Of a stretch of DNA of 64,000 nucleotides, positions 45,775-54,784 are shown piece by piece. The position numbers and the translations under genes are program-made. This stretch comes from Marsupella aquatica (taxonomy: Eukaryota > Marchantiophyta). Each line of letters starts with the position of its first letter. Position 1 is the stretch's first letter. The DNA is taken from contig OZ316891.1 of NCBI GenBank assembly GCA_973895155.1, positions 6,014,001 through 6,078,000 of the forward strand, read 5' to 3'. The notes below the pieces were generated by a model. It did no database searches. It was not told where the DNA came from and saw only the letters and a list, made by a program, of their open reading frames with translations.

Positions 45775-46144
45775 TGTTGGAACTTTCAACAACATGGACC
45801 GGCTAGGAATTGAACCTACCGTGTACATTGTAGTGCTTTACCACTGAGTTACAGGCCCTTTGTGGCTGTATCCATCTTCATTCGAGTGTGGTTCATTTCC
45901 AACACCCACCCTTGAGCCGCACTCGCTACAAGGGAGACTCCTTTTCTTTGGTTCTGATACTATGTTGGAACTTTCAACAGCATGGACCGGCTAGGAATTG
46001 AACCTAGGACCTCCCGTGTACATCGTATGGACCGGCTAGGAATTGAACCTAGGACCTCCCGTGTACATCGTAGTGCTTTACCACTGAGCTACAGGCCCTT
46101 TGTGGCTGTATCCATCTTAGTTCGAGTGTGGTTCATTTCCAACA
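45775..46144 (-). mobile_element. Complete TRIM (miniature LTR) element with tRNA-like LTRs
   Basis: Two direct LTRs, 45775-45904 (130 bp) and 45963-46144 (182 bp), both run TGTTGGAA...TTCCAACA. The whole is flanked by an exact 5-bp duplication AAAAC (45770-45774 and 46145-46149). The 58-bp interior reads on the minus strand as a primer-binding site, TAGTATCAGAACC (compare the tRNA-iMet site TGGTATCAGAGCC), then a purine-rich CAAGGGTGGG just before the other LTR. This is the definition of a TRIM element. The right LTR is longer because about 45-50 bp, including the B-box-like part, is tandemly duplicated. Confidence 0.92.
46029..46098 (-). other. tRNA-like sequence embedded in the TRIM LTR
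   Basis: Read on the minus strand it begins GGGCCTGTAGCTCAGTGG (A-box-like TAGCTCAGTGGTAAAGCA), ends with a T-arm CTAGG-TTCAATT-CCTAG, and closes with CCGGTCCA. The acceptor ends pair at six of seven positions, allowing one G-T. The anticodon arm does not pair and U33 is missing, so it is tRNA-derived rather than a working tRNA gene. Other copies lie at about 45795-45860 and within the solo LTR at 5896-6065. Confidence 0.7.
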
Positions 46145-46375
46145 AAAACACTGATTGTTTCAGTGTTCCCTCCCTGTGCGTTGAGGCACGGAAAAGTTCT
46201 AATGCAAAAGATTACTGAATGAGCCCAAAAGCCCCTTAATACACTCAGGACTAGTCACAAGCGGTAAGCGGACGTAAGTCCTCCAGGTCACCATCACAGG
46301 GGCTTAAACATATTCTACTTACATGTGTGACAAATATAATCAGAGTTAATTGATCCTATAAGTAAACTACAAATT
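46145..46375. other. Short spacer, nothing recognised
   Basis: Sequence between the TRIM and the following tandem duplication; no feature found. Confidence 0.4.
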
Positions 46376-46622
46376 AACTACTTAAACAATATTGGAAATC
46401 AATTACTCAAGCTGAGAATCACGATTTGACATAAAAGCAATTGAGAGCACAGGAAAACCCTCAAATTTTTGACATCCTTCTCAACTAGAGTAAAAAACTA
46501 ACTACTTCAACAATATTGGAGATCAGTTACTCAAGCTGAGAATCACGATTTGACATAAAAGCAATTGAGAGCACAGGAAAACCCTCAAATTTTGACATCA
46601 TTCTCAACAAGAGTAAAACATT
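46376..46622. repeat. Two-copy 124-bp tandem duplication
   Basis: Units at 46376 and 46500 share AACAATATTGG, TACTCAAGCTGAGAATCACG and GAGAGCACAGGAAAACCCTC with very few differences, so the duplication is recent. Confidence 0.88.
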
Positions 46623-47150
46623 TGACGACGTTCTCAAAAAGATCCAAATTTCGAAATTTTACATAAACTTACAAATTTTTGTGGAAACCAGTGTTGAATT
46701 TGAAACTCCCTGTCCAACAAGAATCTCCTAGTTGGCCTTGTCTTCTTCGCCCTTATATCTGGCTGCAAAATTAGCTTCTTTGTATGAGTAGATCAGTGGG
46801 TACTATTTAGCAACGCGATTAGCCTTAGCGGTTCTTTGTCTTGTGTCTTACTATTGGAGTGGTTCACATTGACTGACGTAGTGCTTGTCCTCCTGTTTTG
46901 TCGGGGACTCTTTCCCTCTCTGCCTGACCTTATCGTCTCTCTTACAAGACTCTGATTGAGTATTTCACAATTTTTGAATTTTTCTACAAATTTGACGCCC
47001 TTCTTAGGAAATAACAACAAAACTACAAAATTTGAAGTCTTTTCGTAGAAAATACCTATCGACAAGGTTACAGGGGGTAACTGTAGTATTCAAAAAATTT
47101 ATTGTCTTCTTTTAGCTGAGAGTGTCTCCTTTTAGCTGAGAGCTCAGCCC
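46623..47150. other. Block B non-coding DNA matching 25580-25800 and 29584-29700
   Basis: This is the uninterrupted version of the locus that in block A holds the 3.7-kb LTR element. The join lies around TTGAGTATTTCACAATTTTT (about 46960-46980), which corresponds to the TATTT target site. No gene is seen. Confidence 0.65.
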
Positions 47151-47592
47151 TGTAGACGATGAGCCCATGCCAGGTATACTCGAGCAAGGGACTCGAAGTT
47201 TGCTGTTGAGCTAAGGCTTGTCTGGTGTCGGGATGGAAGGTGGCGGAGGAAGCACCTTGTGATATGTATGGAAGTGCTAATGGTCAAAGCAAGAACCCAT
47301 GTAGACGATGAGCCCAAGTGTACCCGAGCAAGGGACTCGAAGTTTGCTGTTGAACTAAGGCTTGTCTGGTGTCGGGATGGAAGGTGGCGGAGGAAGCACC
47401 TTGGAATACGTATAGAAGTGCTCATGGTCAAAGCAAGTCAGAACCCCTGTAGACGATGAAACCAGGTGTACCCGAGCAAGGGACTCGACGTTTGCTGTTG
47501 AGCTAAGGCTTGTCTGGTGTTGGGATGGAAGGTGACGTAGAAAGCACCGTGGGATACGTATGGAAGTGCTAATGGTCAAAGCAAGAACTCAG
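47151..47592. repeat. ~148-bp tandem repeat, three units
   Basis: Units start at 47151, 47300 and 47448 with TGTAGACGATGAGCCCA or a close variant. They share CGAGCAAGGGACTCGAAGTT, GGCTTGTCTGGTGTCGGGAT and AGTGCTAATGGTCAAAGCAA. Block A has only one decayed copy of the start of the unit (about 29745), so the array expanded in block B. Confidence 0.88.
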
Positions 47593-48700
47593 GATCACAT
47601 CCAGAGTTTGTAGCTCGATCAAGGGTTTGCACAGCACAACATCCGGCGTTGAACATTGTTCTTTGGGAAAGGTCATATTGAACCTCAATCCAAACTGCGT
47701 TTTCTCCCGTTCATTGATGTTAATAGTGGTGGATGAAACGTGCATAATTAAAAGCTTTAATCATTTCACTATCCGTGACAAAAACCAGATGCAGACTTAA
47801 CTCTCTCACAATATGCTGGAGTCGGGCCACTGGACGAGGCTATTTACGCACACAAACCTCCCGTATTTTGAAGTGGGGTTTGATCCATGAGTACTTTCGA
47901 GAATCTCATCGGAGCACACAAGTCTACTATAGCAAGCAGCTTTAGCAAGTACAACTCCAAACTTCCAGAGTCTCCAGATTATTTCACCAGGCGACAAGCT
48001 GCTGCTAGTCTTTTGGGCGAGAATATTTGGTCGATCAAAGACATCTTCGATGTTGAAAACACATCAGCTCTAGAACCTCGTCAAAATTTATTTTTTCTGT
48101 TTCGACGCACATTTCTACACAAGGGGAGAACACTTCCTTCGTAGAAAATACTCTTCGTAGAGCATGATCTGTTTCGACGCTCAATAGTACACTGGGAGCT
48201 AGAGAACACGCGAAATCTGTGAACCGAGTTGCTTAATTCAACAACCCAGACTTCTATGACATCTGTATTTGCTCACTTCACGAGTGTACATTAGAGCCCT
48301 TTTGTCTGCTTAAATTCCTGACGAAAGATCATTTAAACATGAGAAAAATTTACTGGCAGAAACGGACAGTAGCCCACTAGAACGAGGCCGCGGCGCGGAC
48401 CAATTCAATAAACCACTAGCGCTGCTTCACAACTGCTTCAAAATTGACACCGAAACAACGAACCGGCCAGGATGAACCTGAACCTAGAACCAACCTTGCA
48501 CGTAATCACACATCAAAATGTGGTTGGATTCATTGATTGAAAGAAAAACAATTAGGGTTATCACGGTATGCAGAGGTGTCATACAGGCGTATATATCATA
48601 TTTTGATGTACAGTTATCGAGACCCTAGAATCAAGAGGTCCCAGGTTCAATTTTCCCTCCACAGAGCTGTGAGGTGTACAGCCCTTGGGTGTGGGTGGGG
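47593..48700. other. Block B non-coding DNA
   Basis: 47640-48100 is collinear with 29890-30440 (CTCAATCCAAACTGCGTTTT, TCAAAGACATCTTCGATGTT). 48490-48610 carries members of the CACATCAAAATATG family. No gene is supported. Confidence 0.5.
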
Positions 48701-48704
48701 TGTA

Positions 48705-49250
48705 GTGGGGGAGTCCTGGTTTCTCTTCAGCCCCCGGCTATCTAGTCAATTGAGAGTGAGCGAGTTCTGGTTTCTCTTCAGCCCCCCGCTATCTAGTCAA
48801 TTGAAAGGGTAGCGGAGAGAGTCCTGGTTTCTCTTCAGATGGTTATCTAGTCAGGGTTATCATGTCACCTTTGGGGCTCTAGTTGAACCCTCTCTCCCTC
48901 CTGGTACTGGTATTGGGTATGACCTTGCTTGTGGGCACCTCTACAGAGGTGCATGCTCTCGAGTTGATTGGTCTATCCTCCCTTGTGAGTTACATGGTTA
49001 TCTAGTTACCTGTGGGGCTCTGGTTGAACCCTCTCTCCCTCCTGGTACTAGTATTGGGTATGACCATGCTTGTGGGCTACTCTACAGAGGTGCATGCTCT
49101 CGAGTTGATAGTCTATCCTCCCTTGTGAGTTACCCTACAGAGGTGTATGCTCAGGAGTGGATCGTCTACCTTCCCTTGTGGGTTACCCTATAGAGGTGCA
49201 TGCTCGTGAGTTGATAATCTATCCAGTCTATCCTCTCTTGGATAAGCTTT
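48705..49250. repeat. Compound tandem repeats (~58-bp and ~140-bp units)
   Basis: About 48705-48845 holds three ~58-bp units with CTGGTTTCTCTTCAGC and GGCTATCTAGTCAATTGA. About 48850-49250 holds two ~150-bp units with GGTTGAACCCTCTCTCCCTC-like and GGTATTGGGTATGACC, followed by shortened copies of CTACAGAGGTGCATGCTC. No coding content. Confidence 0.75.
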
Positions 49251-50155
49251 TGGTATTCGAGGCAAAACTGACACTGAAACTATGCACATGAGACATTCAA
49301 AATAAAATAAAATCTTAACGCTTTAGTAGTAAAAGTAGTGTCGTAGATCAAAACTAATCCGACGATCATAAAAGTCTGCACGAAGACGATTCGACTGAGC
49401 CAGACAAAGAAGGAGGGCACACTGAAACTATACAGATAAGAGACACTGAAAGATAAACCAAACTGTCTTGGCAACACTAAAAGTAAAAATATTATCGTAT
49501 ATCAAAACTAACTAGCATACTAAAAGTAAAAGTAAAAGTCGTCTATCAAAACTAACCGATGATCATTCGACTGATGAGCCAGACGACGAGTGGAGGGCAC
49601 TCCCGGTCGCACATGACCAGTACTTAACTTCTTTCAAATCATACTCCGCATGAGTAGGTAATTAAGGTGGAGGGATCTATGACCAACATTACTCTCGATA
49701 ACTATTCCTTGTTTAAAATCACTCCGCTTGAGTAGGTAATGAAGGTGTAGAGATCGATGACCAACATTGCTCTCAATTTCCTAGGCAAACTAATATACCA
49801 ATTTGTGCAAGCTTACAATACGTGGACCAATATATGGAAAAGGAACGAAAAGAGGAACAGTTTTGCAGATAGGATCGTCGTTCCGTGGATAGCTCGAGAT
49901 GTTCTGACAAAGATTTGCAAGAAGCCGAACTACAAATTTACGAATCATCAATCAATCAATCACCAGCACTAACGCCCGTGTCTCCCTGTGCGCAAAGCCT
50001 TGCTAACCTAGACACCGCGAAATACACGAAAGCGGTGAAATGGGCATACATTGTAATCTTGTCAGTTCTTATCTTTCCTCGTAGGGAAGGAAATCAAGGG
50101 TGTCTGGAGTATCCACTCTCAAAAAGCATTTCCGAACTTGCAGGACTCTAAGAAA
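49251..50155. other. Right end of block B and 3' flank of Hsp70-like C
   Basis: About 49620-50080 matches 30470-30900 (CTCCGCATGAGTA, AGATCGTAGCTCAGTGGATA in A, TTTCCTTGC/TTTCCTCG). A ~65-bp piece is doubled at about 49640-49765 (CCGCATGAGTAGGTAAT, GATGACCAACATTGCTCT). No gene is seen. Confidence 0.5.
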
Positions 50156-52206
50156 TCAGATTAGATCCCTATCAAACAAAACGGAGAACATCGATTTTCT
50201 CGGTCCGTCGAAATTCTGGGGTTGTGCATGAACTTCGATGTGTGTTCTACCGAAAAACATTGTTACCTCCACCGTTGGCTTCGCTTTCATCTTCTGTGCC
50301 TTGGGAGGAATGAGGTAAGTCCACGATCCCACTTTCTCTACTCCAGCGTCGATGACAAATGTGGGCTCCGGATCTAGCGTGGAGTACATGGTGAACTTAA
50401 TTTCCGTTTGACACTTGTCAAACGGTACAAAGTTATAGCGCACACAGTGGTTGACCGGCACATCGTCGCCTATCCGAGTGAAAACACAAAATGAATCTTG
50501 ACACAGATTCTCTCCAGACGATTCGTCGACAATATTAGAGCCGGGTGGGTCCCCTTTCCGAAATGGGCGGAACACACTTATCCCGTAAGTCTTTCTAGAC
50601 TTCCTGGACATCATGATTTCAGCTCCTAGAGCCCCAAATGCGACAGCTCCTCGACATATTGCGGATCCAGGCTCAACGGGACTAGTGACATGTTCACCAA
50701 GTGCGAAAATTGGTCACGAATTCTCTTCATGAGGTAGTGTGAATTTGAGAAACCACCCACAACCATGATGGCTTCTATCGTTTGAACCTGCGCAAGCTGA
50801 TCACTGATTAGAGTCAATATTTTGTTCACCTGGCTATCAAAGATACTCCTCATGTCTTCTCCAGTGATCTCAAGTTTGTCAGCTTGAGAGCTATTAGTCC
50901 ATGACCCGGTGGCTTTCTGACGGGCCTTCCAAGCAACCTTAAGCTGTTTAGGAAGATATAGGCTGTACACATCTTCGTTGCCCTCAAATTCAGATTTGAA
51001 GGTCTCCCATTGGCTTTCGATACGTAGCAAAGTTGTGGGAGATTCTGCACAAACGTTTTCAAAACAATCTATTTTTTCGCCAAGGTACTTCCTGAATGCC
51101 AAGTCAACGAAAATGCCTCCACATAGATCTCCAGTACTTCTGGTGACTTCTTTCACTCTCAAACCAGAGTCGTCAACCTTCTCGTGGACTACTAAATCGA
51201 CCGTTCCTCCTCCTGCATCAACAACAAGGAATTTGCTTCCTTTGCGAAAGTGTGTCGACTTCAGCTTCTGCTGACAGTAGAGACTGGCAGCTTCTCCCTC
51301 CAAGACCATTTCCAGCTTGTCCAAACTGGCATCCGCGTCATGACAATGAGGACCATGCACAAGACCAGCCCTCTGAGCGCACTCGTACATGGTATGTTTT
51401 GCTGCTTCTGTCCAGATTGTAGGGACTGACAAGCACCACTTGACGTCCTTCTTTCGGACGCAGCCGCCACACCGGGTGTGCAACTCCGCCATGGCGACAT
51501 TTGAGATCTCCCTCAAATAATCTGTTAGCATTCGTTCTACAGAAAGCCCCTCCGGTAGCTTTTCAAGCTTCCACTGAGAAACATAGTTTGATCCGGCTCC
51601 TTCGGCGAGATACAACTTGAAGTTAGTGAAGAAGCGACCAGAAGCTGTGAGAGCGGGTGTGAGAGGGACAGATCGCCTAGCACTGAAGCTGGTCTCTTCC
51701 AATGCCTCCCAGTACTTCCTTTGAGCGAGCCAGCCCCAATTCTGAAGATCATAAGTACCAATCGACTTGCCAGGCAGGTACCAAAGACTTGTCTGTGTTT
51801 TACAATACTGTCGGATAAGCTGACGGGGCCAATCATAATATGTCTCAATCTTCTCCGGGTCATCCATTAAAGCGTAAGCAAATCCTGAACAAGTGGTTCC
51901 AAAATCAATGCCGACTACGACTTTGGCATCCTCCAGCATGCCTTGATTTTCGTTCAGTTCTGGCGTCTTCGCAGATGCCAAGCCGGCCTTTGCCTTCGTA
52001 GCACGCTTCTCCTTCACCAAGCCGGCCTTTGCCTTCGTAGCACGCTTCTCCTTCACCAAGCCGGCCTTTGCCTTCGTAGCACGCTTCTCCTTCACATCTT
52101 TTACATGCCCATTTGTCAAACCGGCTGTGTTCGACTTAGTACGTTTCCTTTTCACCTGCCGATTAGATTGGCGGGCTGATGGTTCTGGCTGCATGCGCTG
52201 CTTCAT
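50156..52206 (-). pseudogene. HSPA12-type Hsp70-like gene, copy C, frameshifted (inverted copy)
   Basis: The start is ATG 52206. The N-terminus has a perfect triple 13-residue repeat, VKEKRATKAKAGL, at residues 38-76. The ATPase core follows: VVGIDFGTTCSGFAYA (from 97), VVDAGGGTVDLVV and VVGGFSNSHYL. Near 50690, around the place where A and B read ITSP, one base lost or two gained shift the frame, so translation stops at 50626 after 526 residues. The remaining 150-residue HSPA12-like C-terminus (from MMSRKSRKTYG to 50156) stays fully open in the next frame. A single lesion in an otherwise clean gene means either a young pseudogene or a sequence error. It is the most diverged of the three copies and lies in the opposite orientation, divergent from GIL1-like C at 58604. 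Confidence 0.75.
51979..52095 (-). repeat. In-frame 39-bp minisatellite in Hsp70-like C
   Basis: Three 39-base units are practically identical and keep the reading frame, encoding the basic 13-residue repeat of the N-terminus. Copies A and B have basic but different sequence here (A has its own doubled KKPKSKANQ), so the lysine-rich tail expands independently in each paralogue. Confidence 0.92.
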
Positions 52207-53637
52207 AGTGAATGTATTTCGGAAACGCCCCTAATGTTAGTGCAAATTAGTCTGCAAACCCTCCAGACTGAGTGGCTCGAGATCCGGAACACGTCAATAT
52301 GCTAGTTGTCGAACTTGCCTCAAACTTAACGGACGTCAAGTTATTCAGCATGCTTGATTGCGTCACCCGGTGGCCTAGCTTGATTTCCGAAGGTTAACTT
52401 GCTACTTGCCGAACTTGCCTCAAACTTAGTGGAAGGCCGCTGGGTGAAAAGTATGCCTGGGCGTTAGTGAGCTACTTTGCAGAATGCACCTCGATTCGGT
52501 TATAGTTCAGATCAATCTCAAGCCTTCTCCTTCAGGAAACGGCTTTCTCGTGGGAGAATACAAGCCAGGAAACCGATTGAACTCAGGAAACCGATTGAGC
52601 TCACAATGGTGCAGTGGTTCGGCCCCCCGTAATGGTGAAGGAAACAGGTAAAATTCAAGTGAAGCTGAGAGACAACATGGAAGGACTTACTAGCAAATTG
52701 ACTTGACGAGAGTCTGGGCAGTGGCCGGATAACGCTTCGGTCCGATCCGCCGACGACTGCCTTACCGTACTGGCTTCAAGATATTTTGTTCAGTTTCAAA
52801 TGTAACCGGAAACATAAAATAGTATTTCTCTCAAACACATGGTGCATTTTGAACACAGCTCAAACTATTCGAACATAGTGCCTCACATGGTGCCAACTTC
52901 AAATCTCTCAAACACGGGGTGCAATTTTAAACACAATGCCAGGGTGTTGTGTTAACACGAAGTTGTGTTTGAAAAAAAACAACTTTTTTCTTTTTAGGAC
53001 CCTAAAAATCTCATATTCCAACACAGCACCCGGGTGTTGTGTTTGGGGAGACAGTAGTATGATGTTAACCAAAATATTAAATTACAAATAATTCTAGCAC
53101 TGTACTATAATGTACATACAATAGTTACACTACATGCATACATGGCTACAAATAATATACAGTCATGTTACACTATATATGTCTTGGGGACCTCACTCCA
53201 AAGAAGTGCCTCATATCACACACAAAGTTTTGAAGAATAAACACCCCATTTAATATATAAATTATAAGTAAAAGTTTTTGAGTATTTTTGCCCTAACTTT
53301 TTAGAATATTCTTAGAAATATGTCACATTAAATAATTAAAAATCTCTCTTATTCTCATAATTCTCAAAAGTGTATTAAAACACCCATAATGTTCTTCCAA
53401 AGAAATATAAAAATATTTCCCCAAATTGCCCAATAAAAAAACCATATAGTTACTTATTTGCAGATGATGGGTCATAAGAAAATAAATAAGGACCTCTGGA
53501 TATATATGTATAGTGTAATATGTACATATATGCTACAAGATACATGCAATCTTTGCATAATTGCCTAACTTGACTACTCTACCATTTAGTTTTGGCGTCA
53601 ACTCCTCTATGGTGCAATTGTTGGGATAGTCAATGGC
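52207..53637. other. Upstream of Hsp70-like C, then AT-rich intergenic
   Basis: No gene is seen. A 52-base scale repeat with CTTGCCGAACTTGCCTCAAA occurs twice near 52300-52430. At 52790-53050 a motif CACCCGGGTGTTGTGTT and its decayed partners recur. The rest to 53637 is AT-rich. I could not align this to the upstream regions of copies A and B. Confidence 0.45.
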
Positions 53638-53645
53638 ATTCAAAA

Positions 53646-53909
53646 CTCGGGGGTTTCACTTCCACAAAAATGGCATATCACGTGCGATAAAGGATAGGGT
53701 CATTTTATTGGTTCTAAGGGAAGACTTTAAAAAATTTGCAAAAGAATAATAAAATCTTTTAAATTCAATTTTGAGACTTATAAGAACATTAGTTTAAAAT
53801 TTTATTTTTTAACCCCTATAAAGTTGGAAATTTTTCTTGCACTTTAGGGGGTCCGAGACCTAAAAACATCTAGGTAATGGGGAGGTCCCCATATAGTGAG
53901 ACCCCCGAG
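53646..53909. mobile_element. hAT-like MITE, copy 1 (CTCGGGGGTYTCACT family)
   Basis: The 264-bp element starts CTCGGGGGTTTCACTT and ends, in reverse, CTCGGGGGTCTCACTATA. A perfect 8-bp duplication ATTCAAAA flanks it (53638-53645 and 53910-53917). The interior is AT-rich and non-coding. A second copy lies in opposite orientation at 61764-62043. Eight-base target duplications with short inverted ends fit the hAT superfamily. Confidence 0.87.
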
Positions 53910-53926
53910 ATTCAAAAGGGCCCAAG

Positions 53927-54322
53927 TGTTAGGAAACTAGAGAATAGAGATTATTTTAGCAAAACTAGTTGAACTATTGGGCGCTTACTTTTAGGTCTAG
54001 AGTTACAACTATAACCATAGTTATGGCTGACCTTAGTCCCAAACTAGGTTAGGTTAACTAGGTTGCACACTATATCCAAACAGTTGTTTGCTTAGATAGG
54101 GGAGATAAGGGAAACTTAGGCTCTTTATTATGGAGTCAATTGATAGATAGAGAGATCTTGTATTGCGAAGACTCGGTACGGCCGACGAACTTAGAGTGCA
54201 ATAGAATTCTTGTGTGTATGGATGTAGCCTCAATTGAGGTGAACCATGTATCTCTTTGCATCTACTACTTGTGCATTGGATGATTATGGGCTTGCCATTA
54301 GGACTGTTATTTTTGTTCAACA
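53927..54322 (+). repeat. Copia-family LTR
   Basis: Starts TGTTAGGAAACTAG and ends TTTTTGTTCAACA, and its last 200 bases match the LTR at 3318-3661 (GTAGCCTCAATTGAGGTGAA, GGATGATTATGGGCTTGCC). The flanking five bases do not match each other (CCAAG, ATTGG). ATTGGTGCTTGG follows the end directly, a primer-binding-like position, so it is more likely the 5' LTR of a truncated element than a simple solo LTR. Confidence 0.75.
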
Positions 54323-54458
54323 ATTGGTGCTTGGAGGGTGACATGAAGATTTTTTCATGATGATTTTCCAGCATTCAATGTTGATGGTTTTCCTAGAGTT
54401 TAGTCACATGGACCGTACTTGGAGGTTATAGGCTAAGTAGATAGATAGGTGTGAGTGT

Positions 54459-54784
54459 TGTTGAGAATAGACAACAGTCACGACGGTAAGCCCATGAACC
54501 ATCTAATGCACAAGTATCGACACAAAGATATATGTGATTTACCTCCACATGAGACTACATCCACGGAAACATAGAAGAGTTTTATTACACTCTAGGCCGA
54601 CCAGCCATACCAAGCATCCATAGTACAAGCTCTCCCTATCTCTCAATTGGCTCTGTTACAATTACAATGAGTCTATCCTAAATTACTACTCTCCAAGCAA
54701 ACATCACTTGGGTATAGGGTATGCACAACATAACTAACCTAACATAGTCTGCGACTAAAGTTAGTCTAAGAGTTAATCATAACA
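54459..54784 (-). mobile_element. Solo LTR of the copia family, minus strand
   Basis: In reverse it starts TGTTATGATTAACTC and ends CTATTCTCAACA, and its 3' half is a close match to the LTR at 3318-3661 (GGATGCTTGGTATGGC, CATGTGGAGGT). The flanks AGTGT (54454-54458) and AGTGA (54785-54789) agree at four of five bases, consistent with an old target duplication. It faces the LTR at 53927-54322, so the two form an inverted pair 136 bases apart. Confidence 0.78.

Noticed and set aside
45795-46098. tRNA genes on the minus strand
   Set aside because: The acceptor, D and T parts are there, but the anticodon arm does not pair and U33 is missing, and the copies are inside LTRs; called as tRNA-like sequence instead.
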